From Streptomyces hygroscopicus (lineage in GTDB: Bacteria > Actinomycetota > Actinomycetes > Streptomycetales > Streptomycetaceae), in NCBI GenBank assembly GCA_002021875.1, contig CP018627.1, forward strand, positions 2,914,001 through 2,978,000: a stretch of DNA of 64,000 bases. Direction: 5' to 3'. How positions within the stretch are numbered: the first letter of the stretch is position 1; each line of letters starts with the position of its first letter. Of the stretch, positions 21,275-29,863 are shown piece after piece. Under the pieces are notes generated by a model that was not told the origin of the DNA, made no database searches, and saw nothing but the letters and a program-made list of their open reading frames with translations. The position numbers and the translations under genes are program-made.

Positions 21275-22323
21275 ACGGCTGTGCCCTCCGGCAAGGCCAG
21301 CGGACGGCCCGACGCCCGGTAGGCGGCCTCCAGCAGGTCCACCACGGCGGCGGACTCGGCCAGCTCCGCCTCCCAGTCCAGGGTCCCGGAGGCGAAGTCG
21401 GCGATGGCCTGCACCTGCGCGTCGTACTCCCGCCCGACCGGGTCCGGCAAGGTGACGCGGCGGTAGGAGTCGGGGCCCCACGCGGTCAGCGCCGGCTCGG
21501 CCACCCGGTTCGGGCTGAACCCGAACGTCCCGGTCAGCACCCGGCGCTCGCCGCCGCCCTCGACGACGAACCGGGTGCGGTCGGTGGCGACTTCGCTCTC
21601 CCAGGCCGCTCGCAGCACCAGCCGGGCGCCGCCCTCGAACTCGGCGCGGACCGTGCCGTCCACCTCGACGTCCACCGGACCCGTACCGGCTCCGTCGCCG
21701 CGCCAAGTGGCCCGCCCGGGGGTGTGCCCACCGGCGTGCTCGCCACCCGGCGTGCGCAGTTCGGCCGCCACCGCGACGAGCCGGGGCCGGGCCAGCAGCC
21801 CGAGCGCCACGTCGGCCAGATGCCAGCCGAGGTCGAGCAGGGCTCCACCGCCCGCCGTGGCGCGGCCGGTGAACCACGAGCCGGGGCGCGGCACCCCGCC
21901 CGCGCGCAGCCAGCTCGCCCGTACGGTCAGCGGCCCGGGCGGCAGAGCACCGGCCAGGCGCCGCACGTCCGCACGGCGCACGGCGGCCCGGCTGACCAGC
22001 AGCCCGACTCCGCGCGCCCGCTCGGCAAGCGGGTCGAACTCCGCGCGGCTCAGGCACAGCGGCTTCTCCACCACCACGGGTATTCCGCGTTCCAGCACGG
22101 CGGAGGCCAGCGCGGCGTGGGTGTGGTTGGGGGTGCCGATCACGACCACGTCGGGACGGGCGTCCAGGAAACCGGCCCAGGACGTGGCCGCCGGAGCACC
22201 GGCGGCCTCCGGGTCGTGGACGGCCGCCAGTTCCAGGCGCGGATGGCGGCGGATCCGCGGCAGCCAGACCGTCCGGTTGACCCAGCCGTATCCGAGCAGG
22301 CCCACCCGCAGCGCAGCGGTCAC
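21271..22323 (-). CDS. Gfo/Idh/MocA-family NAD(P)-dependent dehydrogenase
   Basis: A 350-residue oxidoreductase. The N-terminal Rossmann domain starts ALRVGLLGYGWVNRT and carries DVVVIGTPNHTHAAL and the hallmark VVVEKPLCLS, where the Lys binds the substrate hydroxyl. The C-terminal alpha/beta domain has ALLDLGWHLADVALGLL with the catalytic His. Family members oxidise inositol or NDP-sugar ring hydroxyls to ketones. Next to a DegT aminotransferase this gives the classic oxidise-then-transaminate pair for amino sugars or aminocyclitols. The start is GTG 22323 overlapping the aminotransferase stop by GTGA. Operon C member. Confidence 0.88.
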   Translation of the reverse strand: MTAALRVGLLGYGWVNRTVWLPRIRRHPRLELAAVHDPEAAGAPAATSWAGFLDARPDVVVIGTPNHTHAALASAVLERGIPVVVEKPLCLSRAEFDPLAERARGVGLLVSRAAVRRADVRRLAGALPPGPLTVRASWLRAGGVPRPGSWFTGRATAGGGALLDLGWHLADVALGLLARPRLVAVAAELRTPGGEHAGGHTPGRATWRGDGAGTGPVDVEVDGTVRAEFEGGARLVLRAAWESEVATDRTRFVVEGGGERRVLTGTFGFSPNRVAEPALTAWGPDSYRRVTLPDPVGREYDAQVQAIADFASGTLDWEAELAESAAVVDLLEAAYRASGRPLALPEGTAV

Positions 22324-23540
22324 CGCGTCACCACGGCGTCGGTGGCCCGCGCGGCCAGGGCGGCGACCACGGTGGCCACGCGCTCCACCACCGGTGGTTC
22401 GGCCAGCAGCACCCGGTGGTGGATCCACAGGCCGTGGGCGCCCAGGTCCTCCGCCACCGCGCACCGCTCGGCCAGCTCCGGTACGGGCGTCGTGGGCACC
22501 GGGCCCGCCTGGAAGGACGCGGTGCGGTAGACGGGCGGGAAGTTGACGCACGCCGGGACGCCCGCCGCCTTCAGCCCCTCCACCAGCGCGTCGCGCCCCG
22601 CCCGGCCCGCCGACGGGTCGACGGCCACCAGGTACATGTAGTGCGGGTTGACGTCCATCCGCGGGTCGCGGGCCTGCAGGCGCAGCCCGGGCACGTCCGC
22701 CAGCAGCGCGTCGAGCAGGGCGGCACGCTGCTCCCGGATCCGCGTCTGCCCGGCCAGGCGGGCGAGTTGGGCGCGCAGGATCGCCGCCGTGAACTCGCTG
22801 ACGCGGTAGTTGGAGCCGCCCGTCATGTGCTGGTAGGTGGTGTCGCCGCGGGGCCGCCCGCAGGTGTGCATCAGGTACGCCTGCTCGTACGTCTTCTCGT
22901 CGGGCAGGGTCAGCGCCCCGCCCTCCCCGGCGGTCATCAGCTTGCCGTTCTGGAAGCTGTAGCAGGCGACCGTGGGGAACGCGCCGACCGGCGTCCCGTC
23001 CCACACCCCGCCCTGGGCGTGCGCGGCGTCCTGGATGAGCGCCAGGCCGTGTTCGGCGGCCAGGTCCCCCAGCCCGTGCATATCGGCGAGATGACCGGCC
23101 ATATGGACGGGGATGACCGCGCGGGCCTCCGGGGTCAGCGCGGCACGGACGGCTTCGGGTGTCAGGCAGTAGGTTTCGGGGTCCACGTCCGCCGGGACGG
23201 GGATCGCGCCGACGTTCTGTACGGCCAGCGAGGTGCTGATGAAGGTGAACGCGGGCACCACGACCTCGTCGCCGGGCCCGATGCCATGCAGCCGGAGCGC
23301 CAGTTCGAGCGCGGCGGTGCCGTTGGTCACCGCGAGCGCGCGCGGCGCGCCGTTGTACGCGGCGAACTCGCGCTCGAAGTCCTCGTTCTCGGTGCCCGCC
23401 GCCCGCCACCACTGTCCCTGCGCCAGGACACGGTCCAGGGCCGCGCGCTCCGTATGGTCGTGCTGGGGCCACGGCGGCAGGTCGTCGGCGTCGATCCGGC
23501 GGACGGGGGCCGGGGGCGCGGCTGTCGGGTCGAGGGTCAC
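22320..23540 (-). CDS. DegT/DnrJ/EryC1 PLP-dependent aminotransferase
   Basis: A 406-residue fold-type I aminotransferase. PLP contacts are NGTAALELAL, PAFTFISTSLAV, QDAAHAQG (Asp171) and the Schiff-base Lys200 in SFQNGKLMTAGEGG. The family aminates keto sugars (NDP-4-keto or 3-keto), scyllo-inosose or AHBA precursors. PAFTFISTS and QNGKLMTAGEGG resemble the cyclitol/AHBA branch somewhat more than NDP-sugar enzymes, but this is a visual judgement. The start is GTG 23540. It works most simply on the ketone made by the Gfo/Idh enzyme encoded just downstream. Operon C member, 36 bases after the SDR gene. Confidence 0.9.
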   Translation of the reverse strand: MTLDPTAAPPAPVRRIDADDLPPWPQHDHTERAALDRVLAQGQWWRAAGTENEDFEREFAAYNGAPRALAVTNGTAALELALRLHGIGPGDEVVVPAFTFISTSLAVQNVGAIPVPADVDPETYCLTPEAVRAALTPEARAVIPVHMAGHLADMHGLGDLAAEHGLALIQDAAHAQGGVWDGTPVGAFPTVACYSFQNGKLMTAGEGGALTLPDEKTYEQAYLMHTCGRPRGDTTYQHMTGGSNYRVSEFTAAILRAQLARLAGQTRIREQRAALLDALLADVPGLRLQARDPRMDVNPHYMYLVAVDPSAGRAGRDALVEGLKAAGVPACVNFPPVYRTASFQAGPVPTTPVPELAERCAVAEDLGAHGLWIHHRVLLAEPPVVERVATVVAALAARATDAVVTR

Positions 23541-23576
23541 GTCAGAGTCCTTTCGTCGCAGGAGTGCGTCCGGGCG

Positions 23577-24293
23577 TCACCATCGCGCGGCTCCGTCCAC
23601 CAGCAGCGTCTGCCCGGTGATGTAGCCGGAGCGCGGCCCGGCCAGGAAGGCCACCGCGTCGGCGACCTCCTCCGGCGTGGCGAGGCGGCGCAGCGCGATG
23701 CGCTCGGTGACGGCGTGGTTCTCCTCCTCCGTGTAGAGCGAGGAGCCGGGGCCGGGCTGGACGGCGCCGGGCGCCACGACGTTGACGGTGACGCCGAAGC
23801 GGCCGAAGTCCCAGGCGGCCGACGCCGCCCACGCCGACAGCGCGGCCTTGGTGGCCGCGTACTCGGCCTGGCCGGGCATCCCGACGCTTCCGGCGCGGGA
23901 TCCGACCAGCACGATCCGGCCGCCCCGCTGCCGGAGCATCCCCTTGCCGACGAGCCCGGCCAGCCGGGTCACCGAGTGGACGTTGAGGTCCCACAGGCCG
24001 TCGTCGCCGCCGGGGGTCAGGACGGAGCGCCGCAGCGTCCTGCCGTGGGCGCACACCAGGACGCCGGGCACGACCCCGCGCTCCCTGATCCGGCCCATCG
24101 CGGCGGCCGGGTCGGTCAGGTCGGCCCGGACGGGTTCGAGCGCGCCGATCTTCGCGGCGAGCTCGGCCGCCCGGTCCATGCCCTGGTGGCATACGGGCAG
24201 GACGGTCATGCCCGCGTCGGCGAGGGCGTGGCAGATCGCGGCACCGAGCAGGCCGCTCGCGCCGGTCACCAGCGCCACGGGCGAATCGGTCAC
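23577..24293 (-). CDS. Short-chain dehydrogenase/reductase
   Basis: A 238-residue classical SDR. The cofactor motif is ALVTGASGLLGAAI (TGxxxGxG variant), VLVCAHG replaces NNAG, the catalytic triad is Ser in VLVGSRAGS, Tyr and Lys in YAATKAAL, and the C-terminus has GYITGQTLLVDGA as in FabG-like proteins. Substrate may be an acyl-ACP ketone made by the fused ketosynthase, since no other ketoreductase is linked, or a sugar/cyclitol ketone. GTG 24293 overlaps the stop of the adenylation-methyltransferase gene by GTGA. Operon C member. Confidence 0.88.
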   Translation of the reverse strand: MTDSPVALVTGASGLLGAAICHALADAGMTVLPVCHQGMDRAAELAAKIGALEPVRADLTDPAAAMGRIRERGVVPGVLVCAHGRTLRRSVLTPGGDDGLWDLNVHSVTRLAGLVGKGMLRQRGGRIVLVGSRAGSVGMPGQAEYAATKAALSAWAASAAWDFGRFGVTVNVVAPGAVQPGPGSSLYTEEENHAVTERIALRRLATPEEVADAVAFLAGPRSGYITGQTLLVDGAARW

Positions 24294-26377
24294 GGCCGCT
24301 CCCGGGCGGCGAGCAGCAGTGTGCAGGCGGGGCGGCCGAGGTGCAGGGTCCGCTGGACGGTCAGCCCGGCGGCGGCCAGCCCGGCGGTCGCCGCCGTCTC
24401 GGTGGGCCAGGCGGTACCGCCGTGGGTGAGCCAGTCCAGCCGGGTCTCCGGCGGAACGCCCTCGGGCGCGTCCAGGAACACGTCGTCCACCAGCAGCCGC
24501 CCGCCGGGGGCCAGCCGCTCGGCCACGGCACGCAGGTCGGCCGCCGGACCGTGGATCGCGTTGGCGAGCACCACCAGGTCGAAGACCCCGTCGGGGAGCG
24601 GTCCGCGCCCGGCGTAGGTGCCCTCGCCGGCGACATGGCGGTAGACACCGGGCCCGGCGGAGACCTCCAGGAGTCTTTGGCCTACGGCGAAGCGGGCCAG
24701 CGCCAGGCCGCTGCGGGCACGGCGGTGCGCGGCCTCGCCGTGCAGGGCCGTCTCGTAGACCTCGCGCAGCCGCTCGGAGGGCCCCTCGCGGTCGAACGGG
24801 CGCCGCGCGGCCCCGGACCGGACGACCTCCGCCAGGGCCTCGCGGGTCACCCACGATCGCGACAGCTCCGCCTCCAGCGCGACCAGCGCCGTATCCGCGC
24901 CCCCGGTCCCCTCACCGGCGGTGGCGACGAGGTCCTCGGGGCGCAGCAGCCCGGCATCCTCGGCGGCGCGCAGCAACTCGGCGCAGGCCGCCTCGTCCAG
25001 GCCCAGCCGCGCCGCCAGTTCCGGCGCGGTGCTCGCTCCTTCGCCGAGCGCCTCGACGATGCCGAGGTCCACCAGAGTGAAGAGCAGCTCACTGCGCTTG
25101 TAGGCGGTGGCGGCGGCGACCAGGGCGTCCCGGCCCGCCAGGGCGAGCGCACGCGGCGGAAGGGGTTTGCCGACCCGGCCGCGCGGCACCTCGCCGACGC
25201 ACCGGACACGGTCGGGGACCTTCTGGGGGCCGAGCAGCGCCTTCGCGTGCTCGCCGAGGCCGGAGACGTCCGCGCCCGGTCCGCGCACATGCACCACCTC
25301 GGCCTGAAGCGCGACCGAGGTGCCGTGCCGGACGGGGTAGACGCGGGCGTCGGCGATGTCGGGGTGGCGGCACAGCGCGGCCTCGATCTCCTCCGGCGCG
25401 ATCCACCGGTCCCCGCGCCGGATGGCACGCGTGCGGCGGCCCAGCAGCCGGAGCCCGGCGGCGGGGTCGTAGGAGGCCAGATCGCCCATGGGGTGCCACG
25501 CCCCGCCGTCCACCCGCACCAGCAACTCGCCCTGCGCACCGGGCCGCATATCGGCGCCGTCCGGGGCGACGACGCGGAATTCCACGCCGTCCAGCGGGAA
25601 CCCGACGCTGCCGGGCGGGCTGCCGGGCACGCCGCTGAACAGCCCCCCGGTCTCGGTGGAGCCGTAGTTGCGCGCCAGGCCGATCCCGAACGCGGCGGTG
25701 AACCGCTCCTCGAGCGCCGCGTCGACCGGCCCCGCGCCGACCATGGCCAGGCGCAGCGCGTTGTCCGGCACCGCTCGGCCGGTGCGCTGCGCGAGCAGGC
25801 GCGCGACGGTCGGGACGAGGGCGAGCACGGTCGCCCCGGCGGCGATGTGCTCCGCGCAGCGGCCGAGCGCATTCGGCGGGACCGCGGCGATCGTGCACTC
25901 GGCCTCGAACGCGGCGTGCGCCCAGCCGAGCGCGTAGGCGTGCCACAGGTGCAGCGGCACCAGCAGCGTGTCATCCGCGCCCAGGCCCGCGTACCGCGCG
26001 TGCCGGCGCCCCTCCGCGCGCAGGGATTCCGGCGAGCGCGGGACCAGCTTGGGCGCGCCGGTGGTTCCCGAGCTGGGCAGCAGTACGGTGCCCGGCGGGT
26101 GGCCCGAGGGCGCGGGGGCGCCGGTGACCGTGACGCGGTCGCCGTCCACGGCCACGAGGCGTCCGCCCCCGGCCGCGTCCAGGAGTCTGCGGTGCTCGGC
26201 GGGCGGCGCGTCGCGGTCGAGAAGCAGCACCACGGCCCCGGCGTCGGTCAGCGTCCGGTAGGCCGCGAGCCATGGGCCACCGTTCGCTCCGGCGAGCGCG
26301 ACGGTCGTCGCGGGCTCGATGCCGTCGAGCCCGTCGAGACCGTCGAGACCGCCCGCGGTGATCGCCAGGTCAGCCAC
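24290..26377 (-). CDS. AMP-dependent acyl ligase fused to a SAM methyltransferase
   Basis: A 695-residue two-domain protein. Residues 1-415 are an adenylate-forming ligase: LLPSSGTTGAPKLVPRS (P-loop), NYGSTETGG, MGDLASYD and the C-terminal GKPLPPRAL Lys. The N-terminal lobe is short, about 100 residues less than usual. Residues 425-695 are a plant-OMT-like methyltransferase with dimerisation helices (KRSELLFTLVDLGIVEALGEG, ELAARLGLDEAA), a shortened SAM site (LLEVSAGPGVYRHV), FDLVVLANAIHG and LAPGGRLLVDDVF. No carrier domain is fused, so the acid may be loaded on the separate ACP or CoA. GTG 26377 overlaps the radical SAM stop. This domain combination is unusual and not a frame error; the linker is in frame with uniform codon use. 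Confidence 0.83.
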   Translation of the reverse strand: MADLAITAGGLDGLDGLDGIEPATTVALAGANGGPWLAAYRTLTDAGAVVLLLDRDAPPAEHRRLLDAAGGGRLVAVDGDRVTVTGAPAPSGHPPGTVLLPSSGTTGAPKLVPRSPESLRAEGRRHARYAGLGADDTLLVPLHLWHAYALGWAHAAFEAECTIAAVPPNALGRCAEHIAAGATVLALVPTVARLLAQRTGRAVPDNALRLAMVGAGPVDAALEERFTAAFGIGLARNYGSTETGGLFSGVPGSPPGSVGFPLDGVEFRVVAPDGADMRPGAQGELLVRVDGGAWHPMGDLASYDPAAGLRLLGRRTRAIRRGDRWIAPEEIEAALCRHPDIADARVYPVRHGTSVALQAEVVHVRGPGADVSGLGEHAKALLGPQKVPDRVRCVGEVPRGRVGKPLPPRALALAGRDALVAAATAYKRSELLFTLVDLGIVEALGEGASTAPELAARLGLDEAACAELLRAAEDAGLLRPEDLVATAGEGTGGADTALVALEAELSRSWVTREALAEVVRSGAARRPFDREGPSERLREVYETALHGEAAHRRARSGLALARFAVGQRLLEVSAGPGVYRHVAGEGTYAGRGPLPDGVFDLVVLANAIHGPAADLRAVAERLAPGGRLLVDDVFLDAPEGVPPETRLDWLTHGGTAWPTETAATAGLAAAGLTVQRTLHLGRPACTLLLAARERP

Positions 26378-27485
26378 CGCAGCTCACCCCGTCGCGCCCC
26401 TCCTTGTAGAGGCGCTTGCGCTCGGCGATCAACTCCCGGATCACCGGCGGGGCGTAGGTGGGGGCCTGGCACAGCTCGTCGAGGGTGATCTCGTCCTCGA
26501 AGTACATCGACAGCGTGTCCCAGGGCGTGAAGCAGCCCTTGCACGCGTTGAGACGGGGCCGTTCGGCCAGCAGCGCGGTGTACAGGCCGGTCTCGCCGAC
26601 CCGCCGCAGCGACTCGGCGTGGTCGTCCTCCAGCAGGTTGCCCATATTGGAGAACCAGATGTTCGGGCACGGGGTCACCATGCCGTCGCTGAAGGTCGAG
26701 ATGACCAGGCGCGGCAGATGGCAGCGGAAGGTCCGCTCGCCCTCCCGCAGGAACGACAGCAGCCGGTCGAAGTAGGGGCGGGGCGGCAGCACCGCCGCCA
26801 GCTCGTCGTAGCGGTCGACCAGCTCCTCGATGTGGACGATCTGGTCCGGCCGCATCGCGAACCGCTCGGAGTCGGGGCCCCGCACCGGGAACGGGAAGAA
26901 GGTCGGCGGGCGCTCCCGGTCCGCGAGCCAGCGGGCGAACGCCGGCGCCTCGGGGGCGCTGCGGTCGTTCAGCACGCCGTAGATCTCCACCGGCAGGCCG
27001 CTGTCGAGGATCGTCTCGATCCGGCGCAGCACCTTGCCGTGCAGCGATTCGGTCTGCACCCGGTGTGAGTTGCCGGAGAACAGGTGGCTGTCCAGCGACA
27101 CTTGAAGCACGACGTTCTTCCAGCCGCGCAGTTCCTCGAGGTGCTCCTCACGGACCAGCACCCCATTGGTCTGGACGATCAGCACCTCGTGCTGAGCGGC
27201 CTGCTCGCGCAGATAGTCCATGATCCCGGCGACCAGGAAGATCTCCCCGCCGGTGACCTTGAGCATCGGCGCGCGGAACGTGTCGTCGATGCGCCCGGCG
27301 ATGAGCGGGAGGCGGCGCCCGAGGAGGCTGCCCTCGGCGTAGCGGTCCCGGGTCGGCGGCCCGAATATGAGCTGTGCGTGGTGCGACTGCTTGAGGTTGC
27401 TCTGGCCGGTGAGGCAGTACGTGCAGCTGAGATTGCACGAGTCCTCATTGATGACCAGGTCGTTTCCGAGGAGTGTGTCGATCAC
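26370..27485 (-). CDS. Radical SAM enzyme with SPASM-like C-terminal cysteines
   Basis: A 371-residue radical SAM protein. The cluster motif is CNLSCTYC (Cys17, 21, 24) right at the N-terminus, then KVTGGEIFLV (GGE motif) and VLIVQTNGVLV. Later cysteines occur in FRCHLPR, TPCPN and NACKGCFTPWD, the spacing pattern of SPASM/Twitch auxiliary clusters that are used for dehydrogenation or crosslinking chemistry. Substrate cannot be predicted; there is no precursor peptide gene in view. The start GTG 27485 is chosen for its GGAAGGAC ribosome binding site and because it puts the Cys motif at the usual distance. It is the first gene of operon C, with the operator 32 bases upstream. Confidence 0.85.
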   Translation of the reverse strand: MIDTLLGNDLVINEDSCNLSCTYCLTGQSNLKQSHHAQLIFGPPTRDRYAEGSLLGRRLPLIAGRIDDTFRAPMLKVTGGEIFLVAGIMDYLREQAAQHEVLIVQTNGVLVREEHLEELRGWKNVVLQVSLDSHLFSGNSHRVQTESLHGKVLRRIETILDSGLPVEIYGVLNDRSAPEAPAFARWLADRERPPTFFPFPVRGPDSERFAMRPDQIVHIEELVDRYDELAAVLPPRPYFDRLLSFLREGERTFRCHLPRLVISTFSDGMVTPCPNIWFSNMGNLLEDDHAESLRRVGETGLYTALLAERPRLNACKGCFTPWDTLSMYFEDEITLDELCQAPTYAPPVIRELIAERKRLYKEGRDGVSCGG

Positions 27486-27514
27486 GGCGCGTCCTTCCGG
27501 CAGTGGACGCCCAA

Positions 27515-27544
27515 ACGTTAACTTTAGTTGGTGACTATCGTCAA
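27515..27544 (-). promoter_or_regulatory. Predicted promoter of operon C with shared operator motif
   Basis: On the minus strand TTGACG (27544-27539) and TAACGT (27520-27515) are 18 bases apart and 29 bases upstream of GTG 27485. The spacer holds GTTAACTTTAGTTGGTGAC (27517-27535, plus-strand reading), whose core TTnACTTTAGTTG matches the inverted repeat in the operon A/B promoter region at 12 of 13 positions. The site is also upstream of the XRE regulator gene, as expected for a cluster-specific regulator that may also act on itself. Confidence 0.6.
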
Positions 27545-27581
27545 TACGCCGAACTGCCTCCATCACCTGCAGGTCAAAGGA

Positions 27582-27609
27582 TGGTCAGGGGGCGAGTTCC
27601 CGGCTACAA
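27582..27609 (+). promoter_or_regulatory. Predicted promoter of the XRE regulator
   Basis: TGGTCA (27582-27587), 16 bases, then TACAAT (27604-27609), an excellent -10 box in a GC-rich genome. The ATG at 27621 follows 11 bases after the -10 box, so the transcript would be leaderless or nearly so, which is common in Streptomyces. No Shine-Dalgarno sequence is present in front of this ATG. Confidence 0.6.
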
Positions 27610-27620
27610 TAGTCACAGCC

Positions 27621-28877
27621 ATGAGAGCCGAACACAGTCAGCAGCCAGAGTTCGGTCAGCGTGTCCGGCGGCGACGCGAGGAGTTGGGCTTCTCCCAACG
27701 CCGACTCGCTGGCGACATCGTGACCGCCAGCTATATCTCCCTCCTGGAGTCCGGTCAGCGCTCCCCCACACTCGACCTCGTACTCCACCTCTCCGAGGTG
27801 CTCCAGATGCCGCTGGAGGAGCTGACCGGCCGCGGCGGGTCTTCCGCCGCGGCCGCCGAGCCCGGCGGCCTCGACCTGGTCATCGCGCGCTCCGCCGCAC
27901 GCGGCGCCGCCGAGCTGGGGGACCACGCCCGCGCGGCCGAGCTGCTCGCGACCGCCTACACCACCGCGGTCGAGCACGGCACGACCGCCCTCCAGTTCGA
28001 CCTCGGTCTGGCGCTGCAGGAGGAGCTGCGGTCGGCCGGGCGGCAGCCCGACCGGCTGGCGCTGCTGGAGCGCCTCGCCGATCAGGAGTGGGCCAAGACC
28101 GATCCGCATCTGCGCGTCGTCCTGTTCACCGAGCTGGCCACCGCGCAGCGCGACACCGGGCGGCTGACGGACGCGCGCAAGTCGGCCTATACGGCGCTGG
28201 GCGAGATCGGCCCGGCCAAGCTCACCGGCGCGTTCGAGCATGTCCGGCTGCTCGGCATCCTGATCTCGGTGCTCTGCGAGCTCAACGACCTCGGCCAGGT
28301 CGAGCTGCTGCTCAAGGAGATGCTCTCGCTCGCCGAGGGCCACCGGCCGCCCGTGCGCGGCCGGGCCCACTGGGTCTCCAGCATCGCGTACTCCCAGCTC
28401 GGCATGGCCACCGCCGCGCGCCACCATCTGGACCTGGCCCGCGCCCAGCTCACCACGCCCGACACTCCGGTGCGCGACTGGCTGCGGTTCATGCGGTCGG
28501 CCGGCAATGTCCTGCTGGACGACGGCGACCCCGGCGCGGCGCTGCCGTGGCTGCAGGCCGCCGAGCAGGTCGGCCCCATGGTCAACGCCCCCGACGAGAC
28601 CACCCGGATCGTCGCGCTGCGCGCCCGCTATGAACTGGCCGTGGGCGCCGCCGCCCAGGTCGTCGAGGTCTACCCCCGGCTCAGTGCGGGCTCCGCGCCG
28701 CTGACCGGGCCCGATCTGGTCCGCGCCAACCTCATCCAGGCCGAGGCGCTGGCCGACTTGGGCCGCACCGAGGAGGCCCAGGCGTTGCTGCGCCGGACCG
28801 CGGCCCTCTGCGACGAACTGACCGCCTATGAACTGGCCGTCCGCGTCTGGAAGCGCATCGACACGCTTCGCTCATGA
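27621..28877 (+). CDS. XRE-family transcriptional regulator with TPR-like domain
   Basis: A 418-residue regulator. Residues 8-65 are a Cro/CI-type helix-turn-helix (FGQRVRRRREELGFSQRRLAG, ASYISLLESGQRSPTLDLVLHLSEVL). The remaining 340 residues are helical repeats rich in Ala, Leu and Glu with TPR-like periodicity. In streptomycetes such proteins often act as cluster-situated regulators. The gene lies between the operon C promoter and the dehydratase gene, and its neighbourhood contains a motif shared with the operon A/B promoters, so it is the best candidate to bind that motif; whether it activates or represses is unknown. Start ATG 27621 is supported by the adjacent -10 box. The stop overlaps the next start (ATGA). 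Confidence 0.87.
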   Translation: MRAEHSQQPEFGQRVRRRREELGFSQRRLAGDIVTASYISLLESGQRSPTLDLVLHLSEVLQMPLEELTGRGGSSAAAAEPGGLDLVIARSAARGAAELGDHARAAELLATAYTTAVEHGTTALQFDLGLALQEELRSAGRQPDRLALLERLADQEWAKTDPHLRVVLFTELATAQRDTGRLTDARKSAYTALGEIGPAKLTGAFEHVRLLGILISVLCELNDLGQVELLLKEMLSLAEGHRPPVRGRAHWVSSIAYSQLGMATAARHHLDLARAQLTTPDTPVRDWLRFMRSAGNVLLDDGDPGAALPWLQAAEQVGPMVNAPDETTRIVALRARYELAVGAAAQVVEVYPRLSAGSAPLTGPDLVRANLIQAEALADLGRTEEAQALLRRTAALCDELTAYELAVRVWKRIDTLRS

Positions 28878-29863
28878 GGATCTTCGTCACCGGTGGCGCC
28901 GGCTTCATCGGTTCCCAGTTCGTGCGGGCCCTGCTCGCGGGCGAGCCGGCAGTCTCCGAGGGTGCCTCGGTGACCGTGTTCGACAAGCTCACCTACTCGG
29001 GCAACCTCGCCAATCTCGCCCCCGTGGCCGGCCACCCCGGCTACTCCTTCGTCCAGGGCGACATCTGCGACGCCGAGGCCGTCGACCGGGCCATGGCCGG
29101 TCACGACGCGGTGGTGCACTTCGCCGCCGAGACCCATGTGGATCGCTCCATCCTGCGCTCGGCTCCGTTCGTCACCACCAATGTGCTGGGCACCCATGTC
29201 CTCCTGGACGCGGCGCGCACGCACCGGGTGAGCCGGTTCCTGCACGTGTCCACGGACGAGGTGTACGGCTCCATCACCGAGGGATCCTGGACCGAGGACT
29301 GTCCGCCGGCCCCCAACTCGCCCTACTCCGCCTCCAAGGCCGGTTCGGATCTGCTGGCCCTGTCCTACCACCGCACCCACGGCCTGGACGTGGTGGTCAC
29401 CCGCTGCTCCAACAACTACGGCTGGTATCACTTCCCGGAGAAGATGATCCCGCTGTTCGTCACCCACCTGATGGACGGCAGGAAGGTCCCGCTGTAGGGG
29501 GACGGCTCCCACGTCCGCGACTGGCTGCATGTGTCCGACCACTGCCGCGGCATCGCCCTGGCGCCGGGCCAGGGCCAGGCGGGCGAGGTCTACCACATAG
29601 GCGGCGGCACCGAGGTGTCCAACAAGGAGCTCACCAGCATGCTCCTCGAGGCCACCGGGCAGGGCTGGGACATGGTCGAGCACGTCGAGGACCGCAAGGG
29701 CCACGACCTGCGCCACTCCCTGGACATCAGCAAGATCCGCAAGGAACTGGGCTACGAGCCGCGGATCTCTTTCGCGGACGGTCTGGCCGCGACGGTGCGG
29801 TGGTACGAGGACAACCGCACCTGGTGGGAACCGCTGAAGAAGAAGGCCACCTTGATGCGCTGA
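28874..29863 (+). pseudogene. rmlB: NDP-glucose 4,6-dehydratase (RmlB-like), interrupted by an in-frame TAG
   Basis: The same frame runs for 329 codons and encodes a full RmlB-type extended SDR: FVTGGAGFIGSQF, the sequence HFAAETHVDRS, STDEVYG, and YSASKAGSD (catalytic Tyr/Lys), then DWLHVSDHCRGI and the C-terminal HDLRHSLDISKIRKELGY. Codon 208 is TAG (29495-29497) in VPL-stop-GDGSHVRDW, where the family has Tyr (VPLYGDG), so a single base change explains it. The truncated 207-residue product lacks part of the substrate domain. Either it is a recent pseudogene, a sequencing error, or it is read through. No rmlA, rmlC or rmlD is nearby. The ATGA overlap with the regulator shows that it was translated with it. 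Confidence 0.85.
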
